Of a stretch of DNA of 64,000 nucleotides, positions 54,013 through 62,561 are shown in pieces. A program made the position numbers and the translations under genes. Below the pieces are notes generated by a model that was not told where the DNA came from, did no database searches, and saw nothing but the letters and a program-made list of their open reading frames with translations. Every line of letters begins with the position of its first letter. Position 1 is the stretch's first letter. The stretch covers positions 4,450,001 through 4,514,000 of the forward strand of contig NZ_CP166679.1 in NCBI RefSeq assembly GCF_041320605.1, in the 5' to 3' direction. Origin of the DNA: Arenibacter antarcticus (GTDB taxonomy: Bacteria > Bacteroidota > Bacteroidia > Flavobacteriales > Flavobacteriaceae).

Positions 54013-55476
54013 TTACATTAACGGCGCCCACAACCTACTAAAAGATTCCTTAAGCTTTCGCAGTATTCCTCTATTCTCCCATCGCTCTAGAGTAACCTCA
54101 TCGCAATCTAGCAAGTCTTGATTAAACTGCTCTACCATTTGTTGATTGACCTCTTTATTATAAAGGAGGGCATTGATTTCAAAATTCATGGAAAAGCTCC
54201 TATAGTCCATATTGGCCGTTCCTATACTGGAGAACATATCATCAATGACCAGGGTCTTGGCATGCACAAACCCCTTGTTATACCTATAAATATGGATTCC
54301 CGAATTTAAACACTCCTCTATATAGGAATCGGTTGCGTATTGAGCTGCCATTGAATCCGATTCGTAGGGGATAATAACCTTCACCTCCACTCCACTCCTC
54401 GCTGCTGTAGTCAGCGCTGTTAGAATAGAAGAGTTGGGCATAAAATAGGGTGTTGTGATTAGGATTCGATCCATAGCCGAGTTGATAGCACAAAATATAG
54501 CCTCCATAATATTTGCCCAATCACTGTCTGGTCCACTTGCCGCAATCTGGATGGCAACTGGTTTTTTGATATTTGCTTTCTTTTTAGGCAAAAGAATTTC
54601 CTCAATTTCCAGCTCCTCTTTGGAGACAAAGTTCCAGCTCAAAACAAAGGAGGATTGTAGTGCACCAACCGCACCCCCCATTATTCGGAGATGGGTATCC
54701 CTCCAATATTTATCATTGTCATAGGAATTATCATATTTTTGATCCAGATTAATTCCGCCTACATACCCTATCTGTCCATCAATAACTATAATCTTTCTAT
54801 GATCCCTATAATTGAGTTTGCTAGTGGAATTGGAAAATAGAACAGGGAGAAATGCAAAGTGCTCCACTCCGCTCTTTGTAAGCTTCTTTTTGTTCTTAGA
54901 AGAAATACTGCTTCCTACATCATCATAAATCAACCTAACCAAAACTCCTTCTTCCGCTTTACTACATAGGATATTAATAATTTCGCTCCCCAATTCATTA
55001 TCGAAGAGGACAAAATATTCCATATGTATATGATGCTTGGCGAGGGCCAAATCATTTCTGAGCTGCTTAAATTTCTCTTCCCCGTTAATAAGTATCTCCA
55101 CTTCATTATCAAAAGTAAGAACTGCATTTTCGTTGTTTCTCAACAAGCGATAGATCTTGAGTATCCCTTCGCCAAAAAGGTCCTCTAAATCTTGCCTTTC
55201 CTCCTTGTTCAGGCTAAATTTGTTACGCCACTTAATTAACCGATCATTGTCTAGGATATACTTTTTTTCAAATATCTTATCCTTTCTATAATCCTGTCCA
55301 AAAAAATAGTACACCAATAGTCCCACAAAAGGCAATACGGCCAAAACAAATATATACGAAAGTGTTTTGACTGGGTTCTTATTCTTAAGAACAATCAAAA
55401 TTGAAAAGGCTATTACCAATAAATAATTTACTCCCAAAAGAATCTTCCAAATATTATCTTTTAGGAAGTCGAACAT
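54013..55476 (-). CDS. cls: Cardiolipin synthase
   Basis: A 487-residue phospholipase-D-type enzyme that condenses phosphatidylglycerol to cardiolipin. Two N-terminal membrane helices (about 10-28 and 35-60) precede two HKD sites: HRKIIVIDGQIGYVGG and HAKTLVIDDMFSSIGT. Length and topology are those of ClsA. It directly follows the lytic transglycosylase gene with no intergenic base beyond the stop. Confidence 0.93.
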   Translation of the reverse strand: MFDFLKDNIWKILLGVNYLLVIAFSILIVLKNKNPVKTLSYIFVLAVLPFVGLLVYYFFGQDYRKDKIFEKKYILDNDRLIKWRNKFSLNKEERQDLEDLFGEGILKIYRLLRNNENAVLTFDNEVEILINGEEKFKQLRNDLALAKHHIHMEYFVLFDNELGSEIINILCSKAEEGVLVRLIYDDVGSSISSKNKKKLTKSGVEHFAFLPVLFSNSTSKLNYRDHRKIIVIDGQIGYVGGINLDQKYDNSYDNDKYWRDTHLRIMGGAVGALQSSFVLSWNFVSKEELEIEEILLPKKKANIKKPVAIQIAASGPDSDWANIMEAIFCAINSAMDRILITTPYFMPNSSILTALTTAARSGVEVKVIIPYESDSMAAQYATDSYIEECLNSGIHIYRYNKGFVHAKTLVIDDMFSSIGTANMDYRSFSMNFEINALLYNKEVNQQMVEQFNQDLLDCDEVTLERWENRGILRKLKESFSRLWAPLM

Positions 55477-56433
55477 CTATTTGGAGATTTTATAATATCC
55501 TTTGTTGGGAATTTCAATAGTATACTTCTTGTTGCTGCTATTATTAAGGTGTGGTTCTCTTAACCAAGGATTATGTCGCTTTAAAATTTTATAATTTATT
55601 TCATACAGATGAGCGAAATCGGCAAAATCTGCTACTGGTTCGTCAATTTCAACGGTAAAGGTTGGCACAGCAGAGTACATATCCTCAGGTTCTAAATGAA
55701 ACCCATATTTCTCAGGGTTTGAAAGAATCTCCTTAATCGCCAGTATCCGGAACACATAGCGTCCGGTCTCTTCTCCAAGAAGAAGGTCGTAATACTTATC
55801 AGCTTTCTGAACCCCCATATATCTTTGAATACCTGCTGGTCCGGCGTTATATGCTGCAGCAGCTAAAGTCCAGCTTCCAAATCTTTCTTTAGATTTTATA
55901 AGGTACCTACACGCTACTTCTGTAGATTTCTCTACATGGTATCTTTCGTCCACATTTTTATTTATTTCCAATCCGTAATCCTTGCCTGTTCCACTCATTA
56001 TTTGCCAAAATCCCGTTGCTCCTGCTGGGGAAACTACATTTTGAAGACCACTTTCGGCTAGGGCCAAATACTTGAAATCGTCTGGAATGCCGTTTTTAGC
56101 CAAAATAGGCTCTATAAGTGGGAAAAACTTATGAGCTCTTTTCATCAGCAATAAGGCGTTGGACTGCCAGTAGGTATTCACCAAAAACTCCCGATCTACA
56201 CGCTCCATAATTTCTGGATCCTCAAAAGGAACAGCTTCTCCAGCAAAATTTAAATCTTCTGGAATTTCTATGGCTGTAATACGATATCCCGCATTGTCGC
56301 TTGTAACTGCTTTGGAATTGTCAGGTTCCACTGCCATCGCAATTTCCTTATTGTTGCTTTGCACAGCAAAAATCAAAGTGCTGCCCACAAAAAGCACTCC
56401 CAAAATCATCAAAATATTCTTCAAAATTTTCAT
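55477..56433 (-). CDS. MltD-like lytic transglycosylase
   Basis: A 318-residue exported murein lytic transglycosylase. An N-terminal membrane anchor or signal (MILGVLFVGSTLIFAV) is followed by an SLT domain with catalytic Glu 127 in LALAESGLQN, the ATGFWQIM motif, and AAAAYNAGPAGIQRYM. The C-terminal 60 residues resemble a degenerate LysM-type region. It cleaves peptidoglycan glycan strands; pairing with cls suggests an envelope-remodelling transcription unit. Confidence 0.88.
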   Translation of the reverse strand: MKILKNILMILGVLFVGSTLIFAVQSNNKEIAMAVEPDNSKAVTSDNAGYRITAIEIPEDLNFAGEAVPFEDPEIMERVDREFLVNTYWQSNALLLMKRAHKFFPLIEPILAKNGIPDDFKYLALAESGLQNVVSPAGATGFWQIMSGTGKDYGLEINKNVDERYHVEKSTEVACRYLIKSKERFGSWTLAAAAYNAGPAGIQRYMGVQKADKYYDLLLGEETGRYVFRILAIKEILSNPEKYGFHLEPEDMYSAVPTFTVEIDEPVADFADFAHLYEINYKILKRHNPWLREPHLNNSSNKKYTIEIPNKGYYKISK

Positions 56434-56553
56434 ATAGCTCGTTTTATTTATTTCTAATACTTGTTATTTAGATTGCTTTAAGCCCTACTATTATGGCACT
56501 CCACTCTTCACTACGGGTACCTATACATGTCAAAGATATTAAATACATCTCCC

Positions 56554-57216
56554 TTATTGTAAAATAATTGTGGGCAAGTGTTCATTAAACCACTTATATC
56601 TGTGAATTATCATCGTATGGGTGCCATTTTTCACCAAAATACATTGCTTAATATGTCCTATTGGAAAAACGGGGTCTTTCTCTCCGTGTATATGCACCAA
56701 ATTTTCTGAGCATTCGGATTGTGGCCAATTCACAATTTTATCTATACACCAATCCAAATAGTATTTATCCCTTACAGACAGATATTGCTCATATAGTGCC
56801 AAGCGCTTGGTCGCCGCTTCCCCAAAAGCGTATTTGGCCAGCAACTCCATATTATTCACCAATCCTGTTGGTAATAGTTTGTGGAATTTGGTGTATTTGG
56901 CAAAAATCATCCGCTTAGGCAATTCGAACTTACTTTTTACACTCGAAATAATAATTACCTTTCTTACGGATACATGTTTAGCCATCTCTTGCACCAAAAT
57001 GCCTCCGAAGGAAACTCCGATAAGAACCGGATTTGCATGTTTTATATGTTTACACATTTCCAAAGCATAATCTTCCAAGCTAATATCCTTACTAGGAATA
57101 AACCAATCCAAATAATGCTGGACGAAGGTTTCTTCAGGTAAATGTATCTTATCGAAAATTGAAATATTCGCAGCCATTCCGGGTACGAAATACACATGTA
57201 TTTTATTATTAGTCAT
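56554..57216 (-). CDS. Alpha/beta hydrolase
   Basis: A 220-residue hydrolase with the nucleophile elbow GVSFGG (Ser 69), an Asp in HIHGEKDPVFPI (about residue 178) and His in KNGTHTMI (about 195), a complete triad in usual order. No signal peptide. It is monocistronic and 120 bases from the transglycosylase gene. Substrate unknown. Confidence 0.75.
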   Translation of the reverse strand: MTNNKIHVYFVPGMAANISIFDKIHLPEETFVQHYLDWFIPSKDISLEDYALEMCKHIKHANPVLIGVSFGGILVQEMAKHVSVRKVIIISSVKSKFELPKRMIFAKYTKFHKLLPTGLVNNMELLAKYAFGEAATKRLALYEQYLSVRDKYYLDWCIDKIVNWPQSECSENLVHIHGEKDPVFPIGHIKQCILVKNGTHTMIIHRYKWFNEHLPTIILQ

Positions 57217-57263
57217 TAAAATAAGGATATGCTATATAAATAGGAAAATAACATTTTTTTTAT

Positions 57264-57271
57264 TAAATTTG
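57264..57271 (+). promoter_or_regulatory. Candidate -7 box TAAATTTG for small acetyltransferase-like gene
   Basis: Exact TAnnTTTG match about 105 bases upstream of the ATG at 57376. Confidence 0.4.
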
Positions 57272-57375
57272 CTGTCCGGCTTTTTTTAAACACTACTTAT
57301 TTTTAACTATTGTTTTACGATTATAATTTCTCAACATTATAATCCAAAACTAATGAATAAATAAAATCAATTTAT

Positions 57376-57669
57376 ATGAATGAAGTAGAAATTAAGGACA
57401 ATAGTTTCTTGCGTCAATTTGAAGCTAATATCAATGGTCATTTAGCTAAAATTGAGTACTCTTCCCAAGAACGCAAGGTATTTTTAACGAAACTAGTTAT
57501 TCCTGAGGAGATTATCGATATAGGATTTCAGGAAGATTTTATTAAAAGTGTTTTAAACCACTTACAAGAACAAAATCTACGTGTAGTACCTACCAGTCCA
57601 GAAATTGCGGGCTTTTTGAGAAAAAACAGACAGTACAAGGAAATGCTCCCTGTAGGGATTAGGATATAA
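57376..57669 (+). CDS. Small GNAT-like (YjdJ/Acetyltransf_CG-type) protein
   Basis: A 97-residue protein with the outline of the minimal GCN5-related family PF14542: a beta strand pair (ANINGHLAKIEYSSQERKVFLTKLVIPEE), a helix (DFIKSVLNHLQEQNLRVVPTSPEIAGFLRKN) and the terminal QYKEMLP, which corresponds to the hPEY-type motif. The glycine-rich CoA loop normally seen before the helix is poor (IDIGFQEDFIK), so activity is doubtful. It has its own terminator. Confidence 0.6.
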   Translation: MNEVEIKDNSFLRQFEANINGHLAKIEYSSQERKVFLTKLVIPEEIIDIGFQEDFIKSVLNHLQEQNLRVVPTSPEIAGFLRKNRQYKEMLPVGIRI

Positions 57670-57672
57670 TAT

Positions 57673-57701
57673 AAAACCTCTCTTATCGAGAGGTTTTTTT
57701 T
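57673..57701 (+). terminator. Terminator after small GNAT-like gene
   Basis: AAAACCTCTC / GAGAGGTTTT, 10 bp perfect, 5-base loop, then T-run. Confidence 0.9.
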
Positions 57702-57748
57702 GGTCTTGTTTTATTTCTAAAGTTTGAAAAGAACTCTGCCAAATACAC

Positions 57749-59083
57749 TTATAGTGCGGTTGCGCCAACCTGCTCCATTATGGTACATTTTACCAATCCG
57801 TCTTCCGCAATATCATTTAATTTCACAACTTGTAAGGTATTGATCAAATTGGGATCCCAAGGGAATTTTACCTTTACGTAGTTCTCAGTAAACCCATTAA
57901 TGTAGCCTTCCTTGTTCTCACCTTCAAACAATACAGTACGAGTTGTCCCCAGTTGTCCTTCATAAAATGCCCTCCGTTTTTTCACCGAAAGTCCGCGTAA
58001 CATCTTAGACCTTTTACTCCTAACTCTTTTTGGAACCACCCCATCCATTTCCGCAGCCTTAGTATTATCTCTTTCAGAATAGGTAAATACATGTAAATAG
58101 GAAATATCTAAATCGTTTAAAAAATTATAGGTTTTCAAAAAATGCTCCTCAGTTTCTCCTGGAAAACCAACTATTACATCCACCCCAATACAAGCATCTG
58201 GCATTATTTCCTTTATTTTATTTACCCGATCCACATATAGATCGGTTAAATAACGTCTTCTCATCAGTTTTAACACCTCATCGCTACCACTTTGTAATGG
58301 AATGTGAAAATGAGGAACAAAAGAATTGCTGCCCCCAACAAATTCTATAGTTTCATTTTTGAGCAGATTAGGTTCGATAGAAGAAATTCTTAGGCGATGA
58401 ATCCCATCAACCCCATCTAATGCCTTTACCAAGTCCAAAAAGGTGTGTTCGTGTTTTTTATTTCCAAATTCTCCCTTGCCGTAATCCCCAATATTTACAC
58501 CAGTAAGGACAATCTCTTTGATTCCTTTTTCCGAAATTTCCTTGGCATTGTCCAATACATTCTGCAAAACATCACTACGGGATATCCCGCGCGCCAAAGG
58601 AATGGTACAATAGGTACATTTATAATCGCAACCGTCCTGCACCTTTAAAAATGCCCTTGTCCGATCGCCAATGGCGTAACTGCCCACGTAAAAATCAGCC
58701 TCCTCAATTTCACAGGAGTGCACCTCCCCATAATCATTCTTAGAAAGATCGTTTACATAATCGGCGATATTGAATTTCTCTGTAGCCCCCAAAACAAGGT
58801 CAACCCCATCTACAGCCGCCAAATCTTCAGGTTTTAACTGAGCATAACAACCTATTGCCGCAACAAATGCATCTGGATTAACTTTTTGCGCTTGCTTTAC
58901 AATGGATTTAAAACGTTTATCAGCATTATCTGTTACCGAGCAGGTATTAATGACATACATATCTGCCCGCTCCGTAAAATCAACCCGTAAAAACCCCTCG
59001 TCGGTTAGGTTACGCGCTATCGTAGAAGTTTCTGAAAAATTGAGCTTACAGCCCAATGTGTAGAAAGCGACCTTTTTTTTCAT
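57749..59083 (-). CDS. mtaB: tRNA t6A37 methylthiotransferase MtaB
   Basis: A radical-SAM enzyme of 444 residues that adds a methylthio group to t6A37. Domain order is typical: MTTase N-terminal domain (FYTLGCKLNFSE, INTCSVTDNADKR, AAIGCYAQ), radical SAM CxxxCxxC in DGCDYKCTYCTIP, and a C-terminal TRAM domain (about 375-440). The frame opens to 59170, but a TATATTTG box at 59151-59158 would lie within that extension, so a downstream start is favoured: ATG at 59083 (MKKKVAFYTLGC) or 59089. Confidence 0.92.
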   Translation of the reverse strand: MKKKVAFYTLGCKLNFSETSTIARNLTDEGFLRVDFTERADMYVINTCSVTDNADKRFKSIVKQAQKVNPDAFVAAIGCYAQLKPEDLAAVDGVDLVLGATEKFNIADYVNDLSKNDYGEVHSCEIEEADFYVGSYAIGDRTRAFLKVQDGCDYKCTYCTIPLARGISRSDVLQNVLDNAKEISEKGIKEIVLTGVNIGDYGKGEFGNKKHEHTFLDLVKALDGVDGIHRLRISSIEPNLLKNETIEFVGGSNSFVPHFHIPLQSGSDEVLKLMRRRYLTDLYVDRVNKIKEIMPDACIGVDVIVGFPGETEEHFLKTYNFLNDLDISYLHVFTYSERDNTKAAEMDGVVPKRVRSKRSKMLRGLSVKKRRAFYEGQLGTTRTVLFEGENKEGYINGFTENYVKVKFPWDPNLINTLQVVKLNDIAEDGLVKCTIMEQVGATAL

Positions 59084-59150
59084 ATCCATCTCTCTTTCAC
59101 CAAATTGAACTCCAATCTGGTACCCATTAAAATTCTTGTTAATTGAGATG

Positions 59151-59158
59151 CAAATATA
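59151..59158 (-). promoter_or_regulatory. Candidate -7 box TATATTTG for mtaB
   Basis: Exact minus-strand match 60-70 bases upstream of the chosen mtaB start; supports rejecting the longer reading frame. Confidence 0.55.
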
Positions 59159-59337
59159 CCAATAATCCAAAACCTTGCGGCAAGTTATAGTTAAATAACG
59201 AACAAGGAAATCGTGGGTTTTACAGCAGATCTTGGCATAAAACGGATAGGATTGTGTGATAATGTCGGCTTAACTTAACATTTACCCTTAGAATACCCTT
59301 AGTGTATTCATAGAATTCTATTAAAACCGGTTCCGCC

Positions 59338-60513
59338 TTATTCGTTACGCCATTTTTTTGTTTCCTCAAAGACATGGGTAAGGATTTTGGCCTCCATATC
59401 ATTAAATTCTACGCCCCTCCTGGCCATCATCACTTTGGCTGCCTCAAATGCTTTTTCAGGAAGGTAGGTATTAAAACCCGTAGCTCCGCCCCAGCTAAAA
59501 CTAGGAATGAAGTTCCTCGGGAACCCGGGAACATATATATTGCAATTTACCCCTATCACTGTCCCCGTATTGAACATGGTATTTATAGCCGTTTTACTGT
59601 GATCGCCCATCATTAGCCCACAAAACTGCAATCCTGTCTGATCAAAAGTTTCGGTTTCATAATTCCACAATCTAACCTTGGCATAATTGTTCTTTAAGTT
59701 AGAATTATTGGAGCTAGCCCCAATATTACACCATTCTCCCAAAACGGAATTGCCTAAATAACCCTCATGCCCTTTACTGGAATATCCAAATATTACGGTA
59801 TTACTAAGCTCCCCAGACACTTTACTATAAGGTCCCACGGTAGTGGCCCCATAGATCATGGTTCCCATTTTCACTACTGCTTTTTCACAGAGGGCAAAAC
59901 CTCCACGGATAAGGTTTCCTTCCCATACCTCGGAATTCTTACCCAAATAAATTGGTCCGTCCGTAGCATTCAAAATGCTAAACTCCACTTTAGCTCCTTC
60001 TTCAAGGAATATATTTTCTGGACAGATAAGGTCGTTTGTTTTTGAAATTGGAGCACTTTCCCTCCCTTCCGTTATAAGGTCGAAATCTGCCTGCAAAGCT
60101 TCGGCATTTTTAGAGAAAATATCCCAGGTGTTCTCTATCCGTAAAACATCACCCTCATACTTTATATGCCTATAAATGGAAAAATCTATTTCTTCCTGTG
60201 TTTCTTTAGCGTAAAAGGCAATTAGCTCATCATTATAAAAAACAACCTCGTTTTGTTTCAGTTTAGAAACCAATTCCACCAATGAGGCATTAGGCAAAAA
60301 GGAAGCATTGATTAACACATTATCTTCCATTTCCACCAATGGGAATTTCTCCGACAAATAGTCCTCCGTAATCGTAGTAGTTGTACTTCCCAAATACTTT
60401 TCCCATTTTTCTCGGATAGTCAAAATACCAATCCGAATTTCCGCAACGGGCCTAGTATAGGTAAAGGGCAACAATGCTTTTCTTACGGTACCGTCAAAGA
60501 GGATGTAGTTCAT
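59338..60513 (-). CDS. GlmU-like putative sugar nucleotidyltransferase/acyltransferase
   Basis: A 391-residue protein with a degenerate nucleotidyltransferase-like N-terminal half (MNYILFDGTVRKALLPFTYTRPVAEIRIG) and a C-terminal left-handed beta-helix with hexapeptide repeats (about 185-350). In Bacteroidota it is annotated as a GlmU-family protein and often sits next to rpmE2, as here. The exact substrate is unknown; the normal GlmU GxGxGxRM motif is absent, so it is not the main GlmU. Confidence 0.8.
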   Translation of the reverse strand: MNYILFDGTVRKALLPFTYTRPVAEIRIGILTIREKWEKYLGSTTTTITEDYLSEKFPLVEMEDNVLINASFLPNASLVELVSKLKQNEVVFYNDELIAFYAKETQEEIDFSIYRHIKYEGDVLRIENTWDIFSKNAEALQADFDLITEGRESAPISKTNDLICPENIFLEEGAKVEFSILNATDGPIYLGKNSEVWEGNLIRGGFALCEKAVVKMGTMIYGATTVGPYSKVSGELSNTVIFGYSSKGHEGYLGNSVLGEWCNIGASSNNSNLKNNYAKVRLWNYETETFDQTGLQFCGLMMGDHSKTAINTMFNTGTVIGVNCNIYVPGFPRNFIPSFSWGGATGFNTYLPEKAFEAAKVMMARRGVEFNDMEAKILTHVFEETKKWRNE

Positions 60514-60531
60514 ACAACTAATTTAAAACAA

Positions 60532-60559
60532 AAAAAGTCACGCTTATGCGTGACTTTTT
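60532..60559 (-). terminator. Terminator after rpmE2
   Basis: AAAAAGTCACGC / GCGTGACTTTTT, 12 bp perfect with a 4-base loop and T-tract on the minus strand. Confidence 0.9.
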
Positions 60560-60581
60560 ATCTTTTTTATAAAAAAAAAGA

Positions 60582-60833
60582 TTATTTCTTGAATTTGTTG
60601 TATTTGTTCTTGAATTTATCAATACGACCTGCCGTATCAATTAATTTGGCCTTACCGGTATAAAACGGATGAGACGTTCTAGAAATCTCTAATTTTATTA
60701 CGGGGTATTCCACTCCATCAACATCCAAAGTCTCCTTTGTGTCTGCGGCTGATTTGGTAATAAAAACATCTTCATTGGACATGTCCTTAAAGGCTACCAA
60801 TCTATAATTTGCTGGGTGTATATCTTTTTTCAT
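60582..60833 (-). CDS. rpmE2: 50S ribosomal protein L31, type B
   Basis: An 83-residue ribosomal protein: MKKDIHPANYRLVAFKDMS, then ISRTSHPFYTGKAKLIDTAGRIDKFKNKY. It lacks the CxxC zinc cysteines of the A-type, so it is the zinc-independent B form. It is the only L31 in the window. A promoter box lies about 35 bases upstream and it has its own terminator. Confidence 0.96.
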   Translation of the reverse strand: MKKDIHPANYRLVAFKDMSNEDVFITKSAADTKETLDVDGVEYPVIKLEISRTSHPFYTGKAKLIDTAGRIDKFKNKYNKFKK

Positions 60834-60868
60834 TGTAAAAACGTTAATTCCTTCTTGATTTCAAGCTG

Positions 60869-60876
60869 CAAATTTA
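60869..60876 (-). promoter_or_regulatory. Promoter box TAAATTTG of rpmE2
   Basis: Exact TAnnTTTG on the minus strand, 35 bases from the ATG, with TTG 18 bases further upstream. Confidence 0.6.
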
Positions 60877-60998
60877 GTTAATTTTCTGAAATGAACAATT
60901 TATAATCTCAAAAAAGAAAAATAAAATTTACTTATCTTTAATTGTAACAAATATAGTGAAACCAATACTAACCAAAAAACAACTAAATCTTTTCAAAA

Positions 60999-61523
60999 AT
61001 GGAAGTTAACAAACCTAATACGGGAAAATTCGCTTTAACCTATGGCCTTATCCTCGGTGCAATAAGCGTTGTATTTGCATTAATGCTATTTTCCTTGGAT
61101 ATGCATTACCAGGGAGGCATGATGGTTCTTGCTGTAAGTCTCATAATTACTATTTCCATTATAATCCTAGGGATGATCCAGTTTAAAAAGGCAAACAACG
61201 GTTTTATGTCATTTTCCCAAGGAGTAAAAATTGGTGTAGGCATCGGTCTTGTAGGTGGTATCATCGGTATATTATTTAACCAGTTGATGGCAGGGGTAAT
61301 AGATCCTGAGATGATGGAAAAAGCTATGACCTACCAAAAGGGTTTACTTTTAGAAACTACCAAAATGACCCCAGAGCAAGTGGATGCACAATTGGAAGTG
61401 GGCAAAAAATTCACCACTCCGTCTATGCAAATTGTTTTTGGGCTAATTTATAGTATAGTCGCCAGTTCTGTATTATCATTAATACCAGCTTTAATTTTAA
61501 AAAAGACGGAAACTATTCAGTAA
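60999..61523 (+). CDS. DUF4199 membrane protein
   Basis: A 174-residue integral membrane protein with four hydrophobic segments (about 12-32, 38-60, 78-98, 145-168) and the DUF4199 pattern around FMSFSQGVKIGVGIGLVGGIIGILFN and SMQIVFGLIYSIVASSVLSLI. Function unknown. It precedes a GT2 glycosyltransferase by 35 bases, an arrangement I recognise from other flavobacteria, so a shared envelope role is likely. Confidence 0.82.
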   Translation: MEVNKPNTGKFALTYGLILGAISVVFALMLFSLDMHYQGGMMVLAVSLIITISIIILGMIQFKKANNGFMSFSQGVKIGVGIGLVGGIIGILFNQLMAGVIDPEMMEKAMTYQKGLLLETTKMTPEQVDAQLEVGKKFTTPSMQIVFGLIYSIVASSVLSLIPALILKKTETIQ

Positions 61524-61527
61524 TTTG

Positions 61528-61535
61528 TACTTTTG
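61528..61535 (+). promoter_or_regulatory. Candidate -7 box TACTTTTG for GT2 gene
   Basis: Exact TAnnTTTG match 23 bases upstream of the GT2 ATG, within the 35-base gap after DUF4199. Confidence 0.45.
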
Positions 61536-61558
61536 AAAATATTTTGCATTAGTACCGA

Positions 61559-62518
61559 ATGAATATATCTATAATAATTCCCTTACTGAACGAAGAAGAA
61601 TCGTTAACAGAACTACATGATTGGATTGTACGCGTAATGCAATCCAATCATTTTTTATACGAAATACTGTTTATTGATGATGGGAGCTGGGATAGCTCCT
61701 GGCAGATAATAACCCAACTAGGAGAGACCAATCCCAATGTAAAGGGGATTCGGTTTTTAAAAAATTTCGGAAAGTCCCAAGCCTTACATGCGGGCTTTAA
61801 AGCAGCTCAAGGTGATGTTATTATAACCATGGATGCCGATTTACAGGATAATCCAGAAGAAATTCCCGAACTCTATAGATTGATCCACGAGGATGGTTTT
61901 GATCTTATATCTGGCTGGAAGAAAAAAAGATACGATTCCATTCTCTCTAAAAACCTTCCCTCCAAATTATTCAATTGGGCTGCTAGGAAAACCTCTGGGG
62001 TACACCTTCACGATTTTAATTGTGGCCTAAAAGCCTACAAGAAAGATGTGGTAAAGACCATTGAAGTCTCTGGTGAAATGCACCGTTACATTCCCGTATT
62101 GGTGAAATCAGCAGGATTTTCCAAAATAGATGAAAAAGTAGTACAACACCAAGCACGGAAATACGGAAAAACAAAATTTGGCATGGAACGCTTTATCAAT
62201 GGGTTCCTAGACTTGATTACCATCTGGTTTGTATCCAAATTTGCCCGTAGGCCCATGCACCTTTTTGGTGCCCTCGGGGTACTTATGTTCACTATTGGAT
62301 TTGGATTTGCCATTTACCTTGGGATAGATAAATTATTTTTAAACCCCTTCGGGAGACTACTTACCGATCGCCCACAGTTCTTTATCGCCCTGATAGCCAT
62401 GGTGATAGGATCGCAATTATTTCTAGCCGGCTTTCTCGGTGAAATTATGGTGAGATCTAGAAAAAATGAAACACGGTATACTATTTCAGAAGAGGTAAAT
62501 CTTAAACCTAATAAATAA
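61559..62518 (+). CDS. Family 2 glycosyltransferase, polyprenyl-phosphate type
   Basis: A 319-residue membrane-bound GT2 similar to GtrB/DPM1 enzymes. The catalytic domain shows SIIIPLLNEEESL, FIDDGSWDSSW and the DXD-like MDADLQDNPEE; two C-terminal hydrophobic helices (about 228-252 and 275-298) anchor it. It probably transfers a hexose from a nucleotide sugar to undecaprenyl phosphate. The sugar and destination are unknown. Confidence 0.87.
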   Translation: MNISIIIPLLNEEESLTELHDWIVRVMQSNHFLYEILFIDDGSWDSSWQIITQLGETNPNVKGIRFLKNFGKSQALHAGFKAAQGDVIITMDADLQDNPEEIPELYRLIHEDGFDLISGWKKKRYDSILSKNLPSKLFNWAARKTSGVHLHDFNCGLKAYKKDVVKTIEVSGEMHRYIPVLVKSAGFSKIDEKVVQHQARKYGKTKFGMERFINGFLDLITIWFVSKFARRPMHLFGALGVLMFTIGFGFAIYLGIDKLFLNPFGRLLTDRPQFFIALIAMVIGSQLFLAGFLGEIMVRSRKNETRYTISEEVNLKPNK

Positions 62519-62561
62519 TAATTCTTCGTATTTTTAAATATATAATCAATCCAAAGAAACT

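Noticed and set aside
59084-59170. N-terminal extension of MtaB by 29 codons
   Set aside because: Unlike the family, and a TATATTTG promoter box lies inside it.
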